Position numbers and translations under genes: made by a program. Below, one piece after another: positions 1-8,881 of a stretch of 64,000 bases of DNA (the stretch's first letter is position 1; the number at the start of each line of letters is the position of its first letter). Where the stretch lies: the NCBI RefSeq assembly GCF_003367195.1, contig NZ_QRGO01000003.1:124001-188000 (forward strand), given 5' to 3'. The notes below the pieces were generated by a model. The model saw only the letters and a program-made list of their open reading frames with translations, was not told the DNA's origin and searched no databases. Source of the DNA: Undibacter mobilis (GTDB taxonomy: Bacteria; Pseudomonadota; Alphaproteobacteria; Rhizobiales; Xanthobacteraceae).

Positions 1-148
1 CGGGATTAACATTGCCCTGGAAGGGTGCGTAGGAAACGCTCGAGAGCTGGCCGTCGAAATTGGGAGCGTCGATCTTCTCGCGGCCAAGCAGCCACAAGCC
101 GGCATGCACGCACGCCACGAGGGCGACGACAGCAGCGACGGTGCGCAT
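1..148 (-). CDS. Beta-glucan synthase/glycosyltransferase with GH17-like N-terminus (ndvB-type), 5' end only
   Basis: Only the first 49 codons lie in the window; the gene runs off the left edge. The ATG at 148 opens a short hydrophobic membrane anchor, followed at about residue 41 by SYAPFQG. The ndvC-like gene at 1245 carries SYAPFRG at the same point, which is the beginning of a GH17-type fold. In Bradyrhizobium-type genomes an ndvB-like protein with an N-terminal GH17-like domain and a GT2 domain lies beside ndvC and makes the backbone of periplasmic cyclic beta-1,3/1,6-glucans. The assignment rests on this short motif plus context, so the C-terminal GT2 domain is inferred, not seen. Confidence 0.6.
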   Translation of the reverse strand, partial: MRTVAAVVALVACVHAGLWLLGREKIDAPNFDGQLSSVSYAPFQGNVNP

Positions 149-333
149 AGACTTCAATACCAAATGGGGCTGGGTGGCAGACCCCCGAACCCGTCCCCTG
201 GGTTCGGCCCGAGCGTTTTATGCTGTAGTGCAGCATAGCTCAGGTTAGGCCGTTGTTTCAAGTAGATACCTGACATGGCAAAACCAAGACTGACAAATGG
301 CGGGCACGCGAATTTATGCGCGACCCGGCAACG

Positions 334-840
334 CTATTGACGCGTGGTCGTTCCTTCCGGACCGGCCGGCGGCTGAGTATTGGCGGCCGCAGCAGGGGCA
401 GGCGAGAGGCCCGGATTGAGCCAGCACGCATGGACCCGGCCGTTGAGGGTTTCCGGCGCCTTGGGATCGATATTTCCCTGACGGACGATGCAGCGGAACG
501 TCGCCTGGATATGGGCGCTCGGGCAGCCGAACCGGTCGTAAAGATCGAGATGGCGGAAAGCGGTGTCGAGATCGTCGCGCCAGAGCAGGCTCACCACGCG
601 GCGGCCGAGCCAGACGCATTCCGGATTGCCGGCCGGGCCAACCAGGGTCTTGGTCGCCTCGGCGATTTCGTCGATCTTTTTTTGCCCTTCCTTGGCGGCA
701 GCGTCCTTGGCAGCGGCGTCGGCGGCGGCCGGTTTTTGCGGCTCCGGCTGGGCGCCACCCGACTGCGCAAAGGCGGCCGGCGCGCACAGGACAAACGAAA
801 CCGCAAAAGTTGCGGCGATCAACGTACGCAGCGAAGTCAT
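334..840 (-). CDS. Small secreted protein, probable accessory protein of beta-1,3/1,6-glucan biosynthesis
   Basis: A protein of 168 residues with a clear Sec signal peptide (hydrophobic stretch at about 5-25, cleavage near AFA-QS). A Pro/Ala/Lys-rich linker follows, then a compact domain of about 100 residues with three cysteines (in ECVWLG, FGCPS and FRCIV) and a fourth in HACWLN. The even spacing suggests periplasmic disulfides. It sits between the partial ndvB-like gene (same strand) and the divergent ndvC-like gene. Similar small proteins at this position in related genomes are annotated as beta-1-3, beta-1-6-glucan biosynthesis proteins (recalled, not searched). No enzymatic motif is visible, so a structural or chaperone role is as likely as catalysis. 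Confidence 0.65.
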   Translation of the reverse strand: MTSLRTLIAATFAVSFVLCAPAAFAQSGGAQPEPQKPAAADAAAKDAAAKEGQKKIDEIAEATKTLVGPAGNPECVWLGRRVVSLLWRDDLDTAFRHLDLYDRFGCPSAHIQATFRCIVRQGNIDPKAPETLNGRVHACWLNPGLSPAPAAAANTQPPAGPEGTTTRQ

Positions 841-1244
841 GGACGGAAAATTCCCGACGATATTGTTAAAGCCACCGATGGCGGCTCAGCCTTTGGCCCT
901 TATTGCAGGCGGATTGAGACGCTTATGCGGCGTCCTTGCTGAACCGGCGCTGAATAGCTGAAAGCTTGGGCCCCCCGGCCCAAAGTCCCTCATCCCCGAA
1001 AAGCCTGGGTGAACCCGGAGATTACCGGGAAGCCGCCCGACTTTTGCGGGCGAAACTTGGCCTCACTCGCCAGCTTTTGTCCAGAGGTTCCGCGACATAG
1101 CGTCAACGCGAAAGACGGTGGTCGTGGGCGTGTTCAATTGCCGCGTGTGCGGGTGCTGAAACTTGGCAGAGCTGGGGCGAGGCGATAAGCCGGTGTGGCT
1201 GATCGTCAGGGATCGGCTCGTCACCGTTCGTTTTGGGTCACCCC
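841..1244. other. 404-bp divergent intergenic region of the glucan locus
   Basis: The region separates the minus-strand secreted protein from the plus-strand ndvC-like gene, so it should hold both promoters. I see no coding signal. Two small perfect inverted repeats are visible: a 7-bp stem at 966-983 (TTGGGCC, loop CCCC) and a 6-bp stem at 1034-1052 (CGCCCG, loop ACTTTTG). Neither is followed by a T-run in a position that makes it a convincing terminator. No promoter can be picked with confidence. Confidence 0.4.
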
Positions 1245-2852
1245 ATGCGCCTTGCCTTAGTCTGCCTCGCCGCCGCCGTGGCGGTGATCGCCGCCGTCTG
1301 GACGTGGCTCGGCCAGCCCATCCCTATGCCTAGCGCGCCGCTCAAGGCGGGCGACAAGCTGTGGTGCGTGTCTTACGCCCCGTTCCGGGGCAGCCAGTCG
1401 CCGCACCAGGAAGGCATTCAGATCCCGGCGGCGCAGATCGAGGAAGACATCGCCCAGTTGGCGAAGATGTCGAATTGCCTCCGGGTCTATGCGACCGACC
1501 AGGGCATCGAAAACGTGGTGCCGATCGCTGCCCGCTACGGCATGAAGGTTTTGCAGGGTGCCTGGGTTTCCAACAACCCGGTCAAGACGCAGGTCCAGGT
1601 CGAGGCGGCGCTGGCGCTGGCCGAACGTTATCCGGATACGGTTCTGGCCATCGTCGTCGGTAACGAGGCGCTGCTGCGCGGCGATATTTCGGCGGGCGAT
1701 CTGGCGGCCCTGATCCGCAGCGTTAAAGCGCGCGCCAAAGTGCCGGTCACTTACGCGGATGTGTGGGAGTTCTGGCTGCGGGCGCCGGACGTGGCCGCTG
1801 CGGTCGACTTCGTGATGATCCACATCCTGCCGTATTGGGAGGACTTCCCGATCGCGGCCGGGCAGGCCGCCGCCCACGTCAACGATATTCATAAAAAGAT
1901 GGCCGGCCTGTACGCGCCGAAGAATGTTTATATCGGCGAGATGGGCTGGCCGAGCCAAGGCCGCATGCGGGAGGGCGCGCTGCCGTCGCCAGCCAATCAG
2001 GCTCGCGTCATTCAGGAAGTGCTGGCTTACGCCGCGCGCGAGAATTACCGGGTCAACGTCATCGAAGCTTATGACGCGCCGTGGAAGCGCGCACAGGAAG
2101 GCGTCGTCGGCGGCCATTGGGGCCTGTTTGACGACTCCCACCGGGCGATGAAGTTCGGCTGGGGCGAGCCTGTCTCCAACCATCCGTTCTGGAAGATGCA
2201 GGCCGCTGGCGGCATTGCCTATGCCATTCTTGTGTTCGGCATCGCGTTGTGGGCCCGGCGGCACTCATTCCTGCCGGCAGCGCCGGCGCGGCTGTGGCTT
2301 GCAGTGACGGCAAATGCGCTCGTCGGCGGCATCACCATCGGCTGGACCGTCGTCAACGTGCCAATCGAAAGCATGGGCGTCGGCGGCTGGATCCGGTGTC
2401 TGGCGCTGGCGACGGCGGCCATTGCCTCGCCGCTCGTCTTGAGCGCTGCCATCATGCGCGGCATCCCGCAGCCGGCGATCGCCCGCATCATCGGGCCGAA
2501 AAGCGGACGCGCACAGCACAAGACCGCAATCGCGGTCGGCTGCGTCGCCATGCTGACGATCCTGGTGGCGGTGATCTCTGCGCTCGGACTGGTGTTCGAC
2601 CCGCGCTACAAGGACTTTCCGTTCGCGCCGCTGACGGGCGCGGCGATGCCGTTCCTTGTTGCCAGCCTCGTGACGCCGCGACCATCCGGCGGGCGGGCGG
2701 TGACCGAGTTTGCTACGGCGCTGGTTCTGGCGGCGTCGGTGGTCTGGATCGTGCCGAACGAGACGGTTGCGAACGGGCAGTCGCTGTGGATGTGCGCGGC
2801 GCTTGCTGCCTTTGCGATCAGTCTGGTTCGGGTACGCGACGCGCAAAGCTGA
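1245..2852 (+). CDS. ndvC: GH17-domain membrane protein, beta-(1,6)-glucan synthase type (ndvC-like)
   Basis: A protein of 535 residues that probably forms or transfers beta-1,6 linkages on periplasmic beta-1,3/1,6-glucan. An N-terminal membrane segment (about 1-20) precedes a GH17 domain (about 40-305). The two glutamates expected of GH17 are present: E141 in VVGNEALL (acid/base) and E232 in YIGEMGWP (nucleophile). The C-terminal third (about 325-535) is hydrophobic and can span the membrane five or six times, as in NdvC of Bradyrhizobium. No GT2 motif is seen, so activity would be transglycosylation. The ATG at 1245 was preferred to an in-frame TTG at 1233; neither has a strong ribosome binding site. 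Its 3' end overlaps the convergent gene at 2818 by 35 bp. Confidence 0.8.
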   Translation: MRLALVCLAAAVAVIAAVWTWLGQPIPMPSAPLKAGDKLWCVSYAPFRGSQSPHQEGIQIPAAQIEEDIAQLAKMSNCLRVYATDQGIENVVPIAARYGMKVLQGAWVSNNPVKTQVQVEAALALAERYPDTVLAIVVGNEALLRGDISAGDLAALIRSVKARAKVPVTYADVWEFWLRAPDVAAAVDFVMIHILPYWEDFPIAAGQAAAHVNDIHKKMAGLYAPKNVYIGEMGWPSQGRMREGALPSPANQARVIQEVLAYAARENYRVNVIEAYDAPWKRAQEGVVGGHWGLFDDSHRAMKFGWGEPVSNHPFWKMQAAGGIAYAILVFGIALWARRHSFLPAAPARLWLAVTANALVGGITIGWTVVNVPIESMGVGGWIRCLALATAAIASPLVLSAAIMRGIPQPAIARIIGPKSGRAQHKTAIAVGCVAMLTILVAVISALGLVFDPRYKDFPFAPLTGAAMPFLVASLVTPRPSGGRAVTEFATALVLAASVVWIVPNETVANGQSLWMCAALAAFAISLVRVRDAQS

Positions 2853-3201
2853 GCAGCAGCAGGCCGATCGCCAGCGACGCCAGCATGCCATTGTAGAGCA
2901 CGACGCCCATCAGTGCGGCGGCCAGTGCCAGCGCGAAGATGACCAGCGTCGGCCGCAGCAGATGGATCGCCGCCAGCACCACGGCCGCGCCGCCGATCAG
3001 CGAACGGTCGAACAGCGCGGCGAAGACGCGGCGCTGCGCGCACATCCAGGTGTCGAGGCCCGCATTGCAGGCCAGCCCTACATGCGACTGCTCGATGCCC
3101 ATGTAGCGCACATAGAGCGCATAGCCGAGCGCGCCGAAGCCCACGATCAGCAGGATGTTGGTGGCACGAGCGCTGGGCAGAAACAGTCGGTTCGGTTCCA
3201 T
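2818..3201 (-). CDS. Small integral membrane protein, function unknown
   Basis: A protein of 128 residues with three or four hydrophobic helices (about 14-34, 68-85, 87-105, 106-121). A loop between the first and second helices contains two cysteines in the arrangement CNAGLDTWMC, which could form a periplasmic disulfide. The ATG at 3201 was chosen over an in-frame TTG six codons upstream because it begins directly before the first helix. The gene is convergent with ndvC and the two ends overlap by 35 bp. I do not recognise the family. Its position suggests, but does not prove, a link with the glucan locus. Confidence 0.65.
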   Translation of the reverse strand: MEPNRLFLPSARATNILLIVGFGALGYALYVRYMGIEQSHVGLACNAGLDTWMCAQRRVFAALFDRSLIGGAAVVLAAIHLLRPTLVIFALALAAALMGVVLYNGMLASLAIGLLLLSFARRVPEPD

Positions 3202-3265
3202 GGCTACTCTTATTCGCAAGGCGGCGGAGTATGCCGCCGCGCGGGCGCAGGAGCAAACCGCCGCT

Positions 3266-4168
3266 CTATTGCACCAATTTCTCGCCGGCGTATTCGACCG
3301 GCCGGCACGGCACTTTCGAGGCGTGCAGGCGCGAGCAAATTTGCGCGGCCGCCGCGCCGTTGGGCAGGGGGCCGACGATCAGGCGATAGGGGATGATGCC
3401 CGGCCGGTCGTCATAGCCGGCGAGCGGCCGCAGCCCGTCGATCACCGGGCCGAAATTGGCTTTCACCGCGACCCAGCGTGCCTGCAGGATTTCCATAGAC
3501 CGCGCGCCGCCGAGATCGACGCCGAGTTCGGGCTTGCGCGGTTCTTCGGGCGCGGCCGGTGTCACTGTAGCGACGCGGGTCGGCGGCATCGGAACGTTGA
3601 CCACCTGCGGCGGCTTCTCAACCGCCATGTCGCTGCGGGCCGGGCTCTCGACGGGCGGCGACTGCACCTGCGGTGCGGGCTCCGGCCTGGTGGGCACGGC
3701 GCTTGCGGGGGCGGTCGTCGACGGCGGCGCCGTCAGGACCGGGGCGGGAGGCGCGGCGACCTGGGGCGGCATGTCCTGTTTGGCGGCCAGAGCGGTCGCG
3801 GCAACGGCGGCCATGTCGCGTTTGACCGAGCCGGTGAGGTCGTTGAAATTCTGCTCCAGCGCGGCGAGGCGGGAGCTGAGCTTGTCGCGGTCGGCGGCCA
3901 GTTCGCGCAGCCGGGCCTCGAGACGACGATTTTCCTCGGTGCGCTGCATCTCAACGCGCTTGAGCAGCGTGTCCTCCAGCGCGATCTGCTTATCGGGCGC
4001 CGGCTGCGACAGCGCCTGGGCCACGCGATCAAGCCCCAGATCGGCATTGAGGATCAGCAGCGCTGCGGCAACGGCGACGGTCGCGGCGCTGCCCCACAGG
4101 CTGAGGCGCCACATCGTGCTGGTATCACGCAACGGCCCGTGTTCCGGCGGGTCAAACGCGTCGGCCAT
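3266..4168 (-). CDS. Membrane-anchored coiled-coil protein with SPOR-like C-terminal domain
   Basis: A protein of 300 residues. A cytoplasmic stretch of about 20 residues is followed by one transmembrane helix (about 24-44). A strongly charged, heptad-like coiled coil runs from about 60 to 120, then a Pro/Ala/Val-rich linker from about 135 to 205. The last 80 residues contain YRLIVGPLPNGAAAAQICSRL, which resembles the second half of a SPOR peptidoglycan-binding domain. This is the architecture of an inner-membrane protein reaching the septal wall. It is divergent from glmU, which makes the cell-wall precursor UDP-GlcNAc. The SPOR assignment comes from sequence pattern only. Confidence 0.7.
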   Translation of the reverse strand: MADAFDPPEHGPLRDTSTMWRLSLWGSAATVAVAAALLILNADLGLDRVAQALSQPAPDKQIALEDTLLKRVEMQRTEENRRLEARLRELAADRDKLSSRLAALEQNFNDLTGSVKRDMAAVAATALAAKQDMPPQVAAPPAPVLTAPPSTTAPASAVPTRPEPAPQVQSPPVESPARSDMAVEKPPQVVNVPMPPTRVATVTPAAPEEPRKPELGVDLGGARSMEILQARWVAVKANFGPVIDGLRPLAGYDDRPGIIPYRLIVGPLPNGAAAAQICSRLHASKVPCRPVEYAGEKLVQ

Positions 4169-4286
4169 AATGCCCTCGAAAACGACGAATCAGGTCATTG
4201 AAAACATTAGCAGAATCCGGCATTGCTGGCCTTTGAAACTTCGCCGTTGGCGGCTTTGCGCCGGCTAACACCTTGAGTTCATTCGC

Positions 4287-5657
4287 ATGCATCAGTCCGA
4301 AACCTCGAACCGCTCTTGCCTCGCCATCGTGCTTGCGGCCGGCGAAGGCACGCGCATGCGCTCAAGTTTGCCGAAAGTGCTGCACGCCATTGGCCACAAG
4401 AGCCTCGTGTCCCATGTGCTGACGGCGGCGAAGAAGGCCGGTGGCGCGGAGATCGCAGTTGTCGTCGGGCCCGGCCGTGACGACGTCGCCAAGGAAGCAA
4501 AGACAACCGCGCCTGGCGCAGGCGTCTTCGAACAACGCGAACGGCTCGGCACGGCGCATGCCGTGCTGGCGGCACGCGACGCCATTGCCAAGGGTGCCGA
4601 CGATATTCTCGTCATGTTTGCCGACACGCCGTTGGTGCGGGCGGAAACGCTGACGCGCCTGCGCGCCGCGATTGCCGCAGGCGCGGCGGTGACGGCGCTC
4701 GGCTTCCGGCCGAAAGATCCTTCGGGTTACGGCAGGCTAGTGATGAAAGGCGACGAATTGATCGCCATCCGCGAGGACAAGGATGCCAGCGCGGAAGAAC
4801 GCAAGATCGTCTTATGCAACGGTGGCCTGATGGCGCTCGCCGGCGCGTCGGCACTGAAAATTCTTGATCGCATCGGCAATGACAACGCCAAGGGCGAGTA
4901 TTATCTCACCGACGCGGTTGCGATCGCCCGCGACCTGGGTTTGAAAGCAGCCGTGATCGAAACCGACGAGGATGATGTGCGCGGCATCAACACCAAGGCG
5001 CAACTGGCCGAAGCCGAAGCTGTGCTGCAGCAGCGCCTGCGCGCCGCAGCGATGGAAGCTGGCGTTACGCTGATCGCGCCGGAGACGGTGTTTCTGTCTT
5101 CCGATACTGTATTTGGCAGAGACGTCACGGTGGAACCGAATGTCGTGTTCGGCCCCGGCGTCACCATCGAAGACGGCGCGACCATCCGCTCGTTCTCGCA
5201 TCTGGAAGGCGCTGTGGTCGGCAAGGGCGCGCGCGTTGGTCCCTTCGCGCGGCTGCGGCCGGGCGCCAAGCTCGGTGAGGACGTGCATATCGGAAACTTC
5301 GTCGAGGTAAAGGCGGCCACTTTCGAGGACGGCGCCAAGGCCAATCATCTGGCTTACATCGGCGATGCGCGGGTCGGCGCCAAAGCTAACATCGGCGCCG
5401 GCACCATCACCTGCAATTATGACGGTGTGAACAAACATCACACCGACATCGGCGCCGGCGCCTTCATCGGCACCAATTCGTCGCTGGTCGCGCCGGTAAA
5501 AATCGGCGACGGCGCCTATGTGGGGTCCGGCTCGGTGGTTACCAAGGACGTGCCGGCGGACGCGCTGGCGATTGCGCGCGGCCAGCAGGTCAACAAGGAA
5601 GGCGGCGCGGCGCGTCTGCGCGAACTCTACAACAAGATGAAGAAAGCCAAGGGTTGA
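4287..5657 (+). CDS. glmU: Bifunctional GlmU: GlcNAc-1-P uridyltransferase / glucosamine-1-P acetyltransferase
   Basis: A protein of 456 residues, the usual GlmU length. It converts glucosamine-1-phosphate to UDP-GlcNAc for peptidoglycan and lipid A. The N-terminal nucleotidyltransferase domain begins with the signature [18 protein letters not shown] at about 14-31. The C-terminal half (about 250-440) is a left-handed beta-helix of hexapeptide repeats, with the acetyltransferase segment around [13 protein letters not shown] (His as base). The gene is followed by glmS 154 bp downstream on the same strand, the common alphaproteobacterial pairing of the two steps of amino-sugar synthesis. Confidence 0.97.
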   Translation: MHQSETSNRSCLAIVLAAGEGTRMRSSLPKVLHAIGHKSLVSHVLTAAKKAGGAEIAVVVGPGRDDVAKEAKTTAPGAGVFEQRERLGTAHAVLAARDAIAKGADDILVMFADTPLVRAETLTRLRAAIAAGAAVTALGFRPKDPSGYGRLVMKGDELIAIREDKDASAEERKIVLCNGGLMALAGASALKILDRIGNDNAKGEYYLTDAVAIARDLGLKAAVIETDEDDVRGINTKAQLAEAEAVLQQRLRAAAMEAGVTLIAPETVFLSSDTVFGRDVTVEPNVVFGPGVTIEDGATIRSFSHLEGAVVGKGARVGPFARLRPGAKLGEDVHIGNFVEVKAATFEDGAKANHLAYIGDARVGAKANIGAGTITCNYDGVNKHHTDIGAGAFIGTNSSLVAPVKIGDGAYVGSGSVVTKDVPADALAIARGQQVNKEGGAARLRELYNKMKKAKG

Positions 5658-5669
5658 CGGTCAAACACC

Positions 5670-5696
5670 AACGGCATACCAGCCGTTAAGCCTTTT
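5670..5696 (+). terminator. Possible weak hairpin between glmU and glmS
   Basis: A 6-bp inverted repeat (AACGGC at 5670-5675 and GCCGTT at 5682-5687) is followed by AAGCC and then TTTT at 5693-5696. The stem is short and the T-tract is displaced, so this would be at best a partial terminator or attenuator that lets glmS be read through from glmU. Confidence 0.28.
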
Positions 5697-5811
5697 GTCG
5701 GCTTTTCGCAGTTAATGTCCCTGACATACGGCGAAACAGGTTTTGATTTCAGCGCTGTTGCCGCGGCCGCTACAGCATAATTCAAATTTTCACGGGGGCG
5801 GGCCCAGACGC

Positions 5812-7638
5812 ATGTGCGGGATTGTCGGAATTCTGGGGACCAAGCCGGTCGCCAGCCAGTTGGTCGATGCGCTGAAGCGGCTCGAATATCGCGGCTATGA
5901 CTCGGCGGGCGTTGCAACGCTCGATCATGGCGTCATGGGCCGCCGGCGCGCCGAAGGCAAACTGCAGGCGCTGGAGCTCAAGCTCAAGGACGAGCCGCTG
6001 CCCGGCAATGCCGGCATCGGCCACACGCGCTGGGCGACCCACGGCAAACCAACCGAAAGCAACGCGCATCCGCATGCGACCGACAAGGTAGCCGTTGTTC
6101 ATAACGGCATCATCGAAAATTTCCGGGAGCTGCGCGACAAGCTGATCGCCGCGGGCCACAAATTCGCCAGCGAGACCGACACCGAAGTCGTCGCGCATCT
6201 GGTCACCGATTACATGCAGAAGGGCAAGACGCCGATCGATGCGGTGGCGGCCACTCTCAAGGAATTGCGCGGCGCTTTCGCGCTCGCTTTTCTGTTTGCC
6301 GGCGAGGATGATCTTCTGATCGGCGCGCGTAAAGGTTCGCCGCTCGCAGTCGGCTACGGCAAGGGCGAGATGTATCTCGGCTCCGACGCGATCGCGCTGT
6401 CGCCCTTCACCGACACGATCAGCTATCTCGACGACGGCGATTGGGTGGTGCTGACGCACACCAGCGCTTCGGTGCGCGACGCGCAGGATCGCGAAGTCAA
6501 GCGACCGATCGTCAAGTCGTCGGTCAGCGCCCAGCTCGTCGACAAGGGCAACCACAAGCACTTCATGGCCAAGGAAATCCACGAGCAGCCGGAAGTGGTG
6601 GGCCATACCTTGGCGCATTACATCGACATGGTCGGAGAACGTGTCGCCTTGCCGGGCAAGCTGCCGTTCGATTGGACCAAACTGAAGCGGCTGTCGATTT
6701 CGGCCTGCGGCACAGCGTTCTATGCCGGTCTCGTCGCGAAATACTGGTTCGAGCGTTTCGCCAAGCTGCCAGTCGAAATCGATATCGCCTCCGAATTCCG
6801 CTACCGCGGCGCGCCGCTAGAAGAGGGCGATCTAGCGCTGTTCATCTCGCAGTCGGGCGAGACCGCCGATACGCTGGCGACTTTGCGCTACGCCAAGGAG
6901 ATGAAGCAGCACGTACTCTCCGTGGTCAACGTCACCACATCGACCATCGCGCGCGAAAGCGACGTGGTGATGCCGACTTTGGCCGGTCCCGAGATCGGCG
7001 TTGCCTCGACCAAGGCTTTCACCTGCCAGCTTAGCGTGCTCGCTTGCCTTGCGCTCGCCGCCGGCCGCGCGCGCGGTCATCTTTCGGAAACCGACGAGAA
7101 GAATCTGGTACGGGCGCTGATCGCGGTGCCGCGCCTGATGTCGCAGGCCCTGGCGCTGGAGCCGCAGATCGAAAAGCTGTCGCACGATCTCGCTAAAGTG
7201 AAGGACGTGCTTTATCTCGGCCGCGGCACCTCGTTTCCGATCGCGCTCGAGGGCGCACTGAAGCTCAAGGAAATCTCCTACATCCATGCTGAAGGCTATG
7301 CCGCCGGCGAGCTCAAACACGGGCCGATCGCGCTGATTGACGAGACCATGCCGGTAATCGTCATCGCACCGCATGACCGGGTGTTCGAGAAAACGGTGTC
7401 AAACATGCAGGAAGTGGCCGCGCGCGGCGGCAAGATCATCCTTGTCACCGATCCCAAAGGCGCCAAGGAGGCGACCATCGAGTCGCTGGAGACCCTGATG
7501 CTGCCGGAAATGGCCTCGACGGTGACGCCGCTGGTCTATGCGATCCCGGTGCAGTTGATGGCCTACCACACCGCTGCGGCGATCGGCACCGACGTCGACC
7601 AGCCGCGCAACCTCGCGAAATCCGTGACAGTAGAGTAG
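5812..7638 (+). CDS. glmS: Glutamine-fructose-6-phosphate aminotransferase (isomerizing)
   Basis: A protein of 608 residues. It makes glucosamine-6-phosphate from fructose-6-phosphate and glutamine, the first committed step to UDP-GlcNAc. The ATG at 5812 gives the mature N-terminus MCGIVG, where Cys2 is the catalytic nucleophile of the class II glutaminase domain (about 1-215). Two SIS sugar-isomerase domains follow; SQSGETADT and the C-terminal KSVTVE are characteristic. An upstream in-frame ATG at 5743 was rejected because it would bury the nucleophile. I see no glmS ribozyme in the 154-bp leader, as expected outside Firmicutes. Confidence 0.97.
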   Translation: MCGIVGILGTKPVASQLVDALKRLEYRGYDSAGVATLDHGVMGRRRAEGKLQALELKLKDEPLPGNAGIGHTRWATHGKPTESNAHPHATDKVAVVHNGIIENFRELRDKLIAAGHKFASETDTEVVAHLVTDYMQKGKTPIDAVAATLKELRGAFALAFLFAGEDDLLIGARKGSPLAVGYGKGEMYLGSDAIALSPFTDTISYLDDGDWVVLTHTSASVRDAQDREVKRPIVKSSVSAQLVDKGNHKHFMAKEIHEQPEVVGHTLAHYIDMVGERVALPGKLPFDWTKLKRLSISACGTAFYAGLVAKYWFERFAKLPVEIDIASEFRYRGAPLEEGDLALFISQSGETADTLATLRYAKEMKQHVLSVVNVTTSTIARESDVVMPTLAGPEIGVASTKAFTCQLSVLACLALAAGRARGHLSETDEKNLVRALIAVPRLMSQALALEPQIEKLSHDLAKVKDVLYLGRGTSFPIALEGALKLKEISYIHAEGYAAGELKHGPIALIDETMPVIVIAPHDRVFEKTVSNMQEVAARGGKIILVTDPKGAKEATIESLETLMLPEMASTVTPLVYAIPVQLMAYHTAAAIGTDVDQPRNLAKSVTVE

Positions 7639-7703
7639 ACTGCGCCTTCGACCGGCGGCGACTGTGCCGTTTACGGTCATTTTGGGTGTACGGGTCACTT
7701 CGC

Positions 7704-8471
7704 ATGGATCAGACGGAACAGAAGCCGGGCGAACAGATGGCCGAAGAGGTCAGGGCTGCGGCCGCCTCGCACACAAGTCTGGCCGGCCGGCTGCGCAATT
7801 ATTTCCTCACCGGTCTCGTTGTCGCCGGCCCGCTGTTCATCACGGTCTACCTGACGTGGTCGTTCATCACCTGGGTGGACAACTGGGTGCGGCCGTTCAT
7901 TCCGCCGACCTATCGTCCGGAGACCTATCTGCCCTGGCCGATTCCCGGCACCGGGCTGGTCATCGCCATCGTGGCGCTCACGCTGCTCGGATTCCTTGCC
8001 GCCAACCTGGTCGGCAGGACTTTGGTCGAGCTTGGCGAGGGTATCCTCAACCGCATGCCGATCGTGCGGCCCGTCTACAAGACGATGAAGCAGATCTTCG
8101 AGACCCTGTTCTCGAAGTCGGGCTCGAGCTTCCGAAAGGTGGCGCTGGTGGAGTTTCCGGCGCCCGGCATGTGGTCGATCGTCTTCATTTCGCAGCCGCC
8201 GGCGCAACCCATCGCGGAGCGCCTGCCCGAGACCGACAACGTCTCGGTGTTTCTACCCTGTACGCCGAACCCGACTACAGGTTTCTTCTTTTTCGTGCCG
8301 CGCAACAAGCTGATCGAACTCGACATCGGCGTTGAGACGGGCATGACGCTGATCATGTCGGCCGGCATGGTGCAGCCGGGAGCCGACGCGGCCTCGCAGA
8401 AGAAACTTGCCGAGATGGCGGCAATGGCGCGCGCGGCACAGTTGTCAAAGCGGAAGGAGCCGGTTGGCTAG
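7704..8471 (+). CDS. DUF502 family membrane protein
   Basis: A protein of 255 residues with two transmembrane helices (about 38-60 and 85-107). It then has the conserved DUF502 core with the motif RMPIVRPVYKTMKQI. The family is widespread in proteobacteria and plants (COV/LCV-like proteins) and its biochemical function is unsettled. The ATG at 7704 was preferred to a GTG at 7686 that adds only six residues. It follows glmS by 65 bp and precedes the DUF805 gene by 37 bp on the same strand, so the three may be cotranscribed. Confidence 0.88.
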   Translation: MDQTEQKPGEQMAEEVRAAAASHTSLAGRLRNYFLTGLVVAGPLFITVYLTWSFITWVDNWVRPFIPPTYRPETYLPWPIPGTGLVIAIVALTLLGFLAANLVGRTLVELGEGILNRMPIVRPVYKTMKQIFETLFSKSGSSFRKVALVEFPAPGMWSIVFISQPPAQPIAERLPETDNVSVFLPCTPNPTTGFFFFVPRNKLIELDIGVETGMTLIMSAGMVQPGADAASQKKLAEMAAMARAAQLSKRKEPVG

Positions 8472-8508
8472 GCAACTTGGCTGAAGACGGGGTGACAGGG
8501 GGAGTTTG

Positions 8509-8880
8509 ATGGATTTCGTTCAGGCGATCAGCCACTGCTTTCATAACTATGTCTCCGGCCGTGGCCGGGCTGCGCGATCCGAATACTGGTACTTCGCGCT
8601 GTTCGTCGCACTGATGAATGTCATTGCCGTCATCATGGACACCGCGATGTTTCCGCTGATGGAGACAGGTCCGTTCAGCCTGATTGTGAGTCTTGGCCTG
8701 TTGCTGCCGAGTTGGGCCGTGGCGATCCGCCGTCTGCACGATCTCGACCGCACCGGCTGGTGGGTGCTGATCGCTTTCACCATTATCGGCCTGTTGCTGC
8801 TGCTGGTATGGTTCTGCCTGCGCGGCACGCAGGGACCGAACCGCTTCGGGCCGGATCCGCTCGCTACATCGGGAGCATGA
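8509..8880 (+). CDS. DUF805 domain membrane protein
   Basis: A protein of 123 residues with the DUF805 pattern: an N-terminal FSGRxxRxEYW-like element (here VSGRGRAARSEYWYF), several hydrophobic helices, the RRLHDLDRTGWW motif before the last helices, and a short GTQGPNRFGPDP tail. The ATG at 8509 has a strong GGGGGAG ribosome binding site just upstream. These are small inner-membrane proteins of unknown role. The stop at 8880 lies one base from the stop of the convergent recG. Confidence 0.88.
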   Translation: MDFVQAISHCFHNYVSGRGRAARSEYWYFALFVALMNVIAVIMDTAMFPLMETGPFSLIVSLGLLLPSWAVAIRRLHDLDRTGWWVLIAFTIIGLLLLLVWFCLRGTQGPNRFGPDPLATSGA

Positions 8881-8881
8881 T

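Noticed and set aside
5658..5811. glmS ribozyme or other riboswitch before glmS
   Set aside because: No recognisable ribozyme core; the leader is short and the class is known from Gram-positive bacteria.
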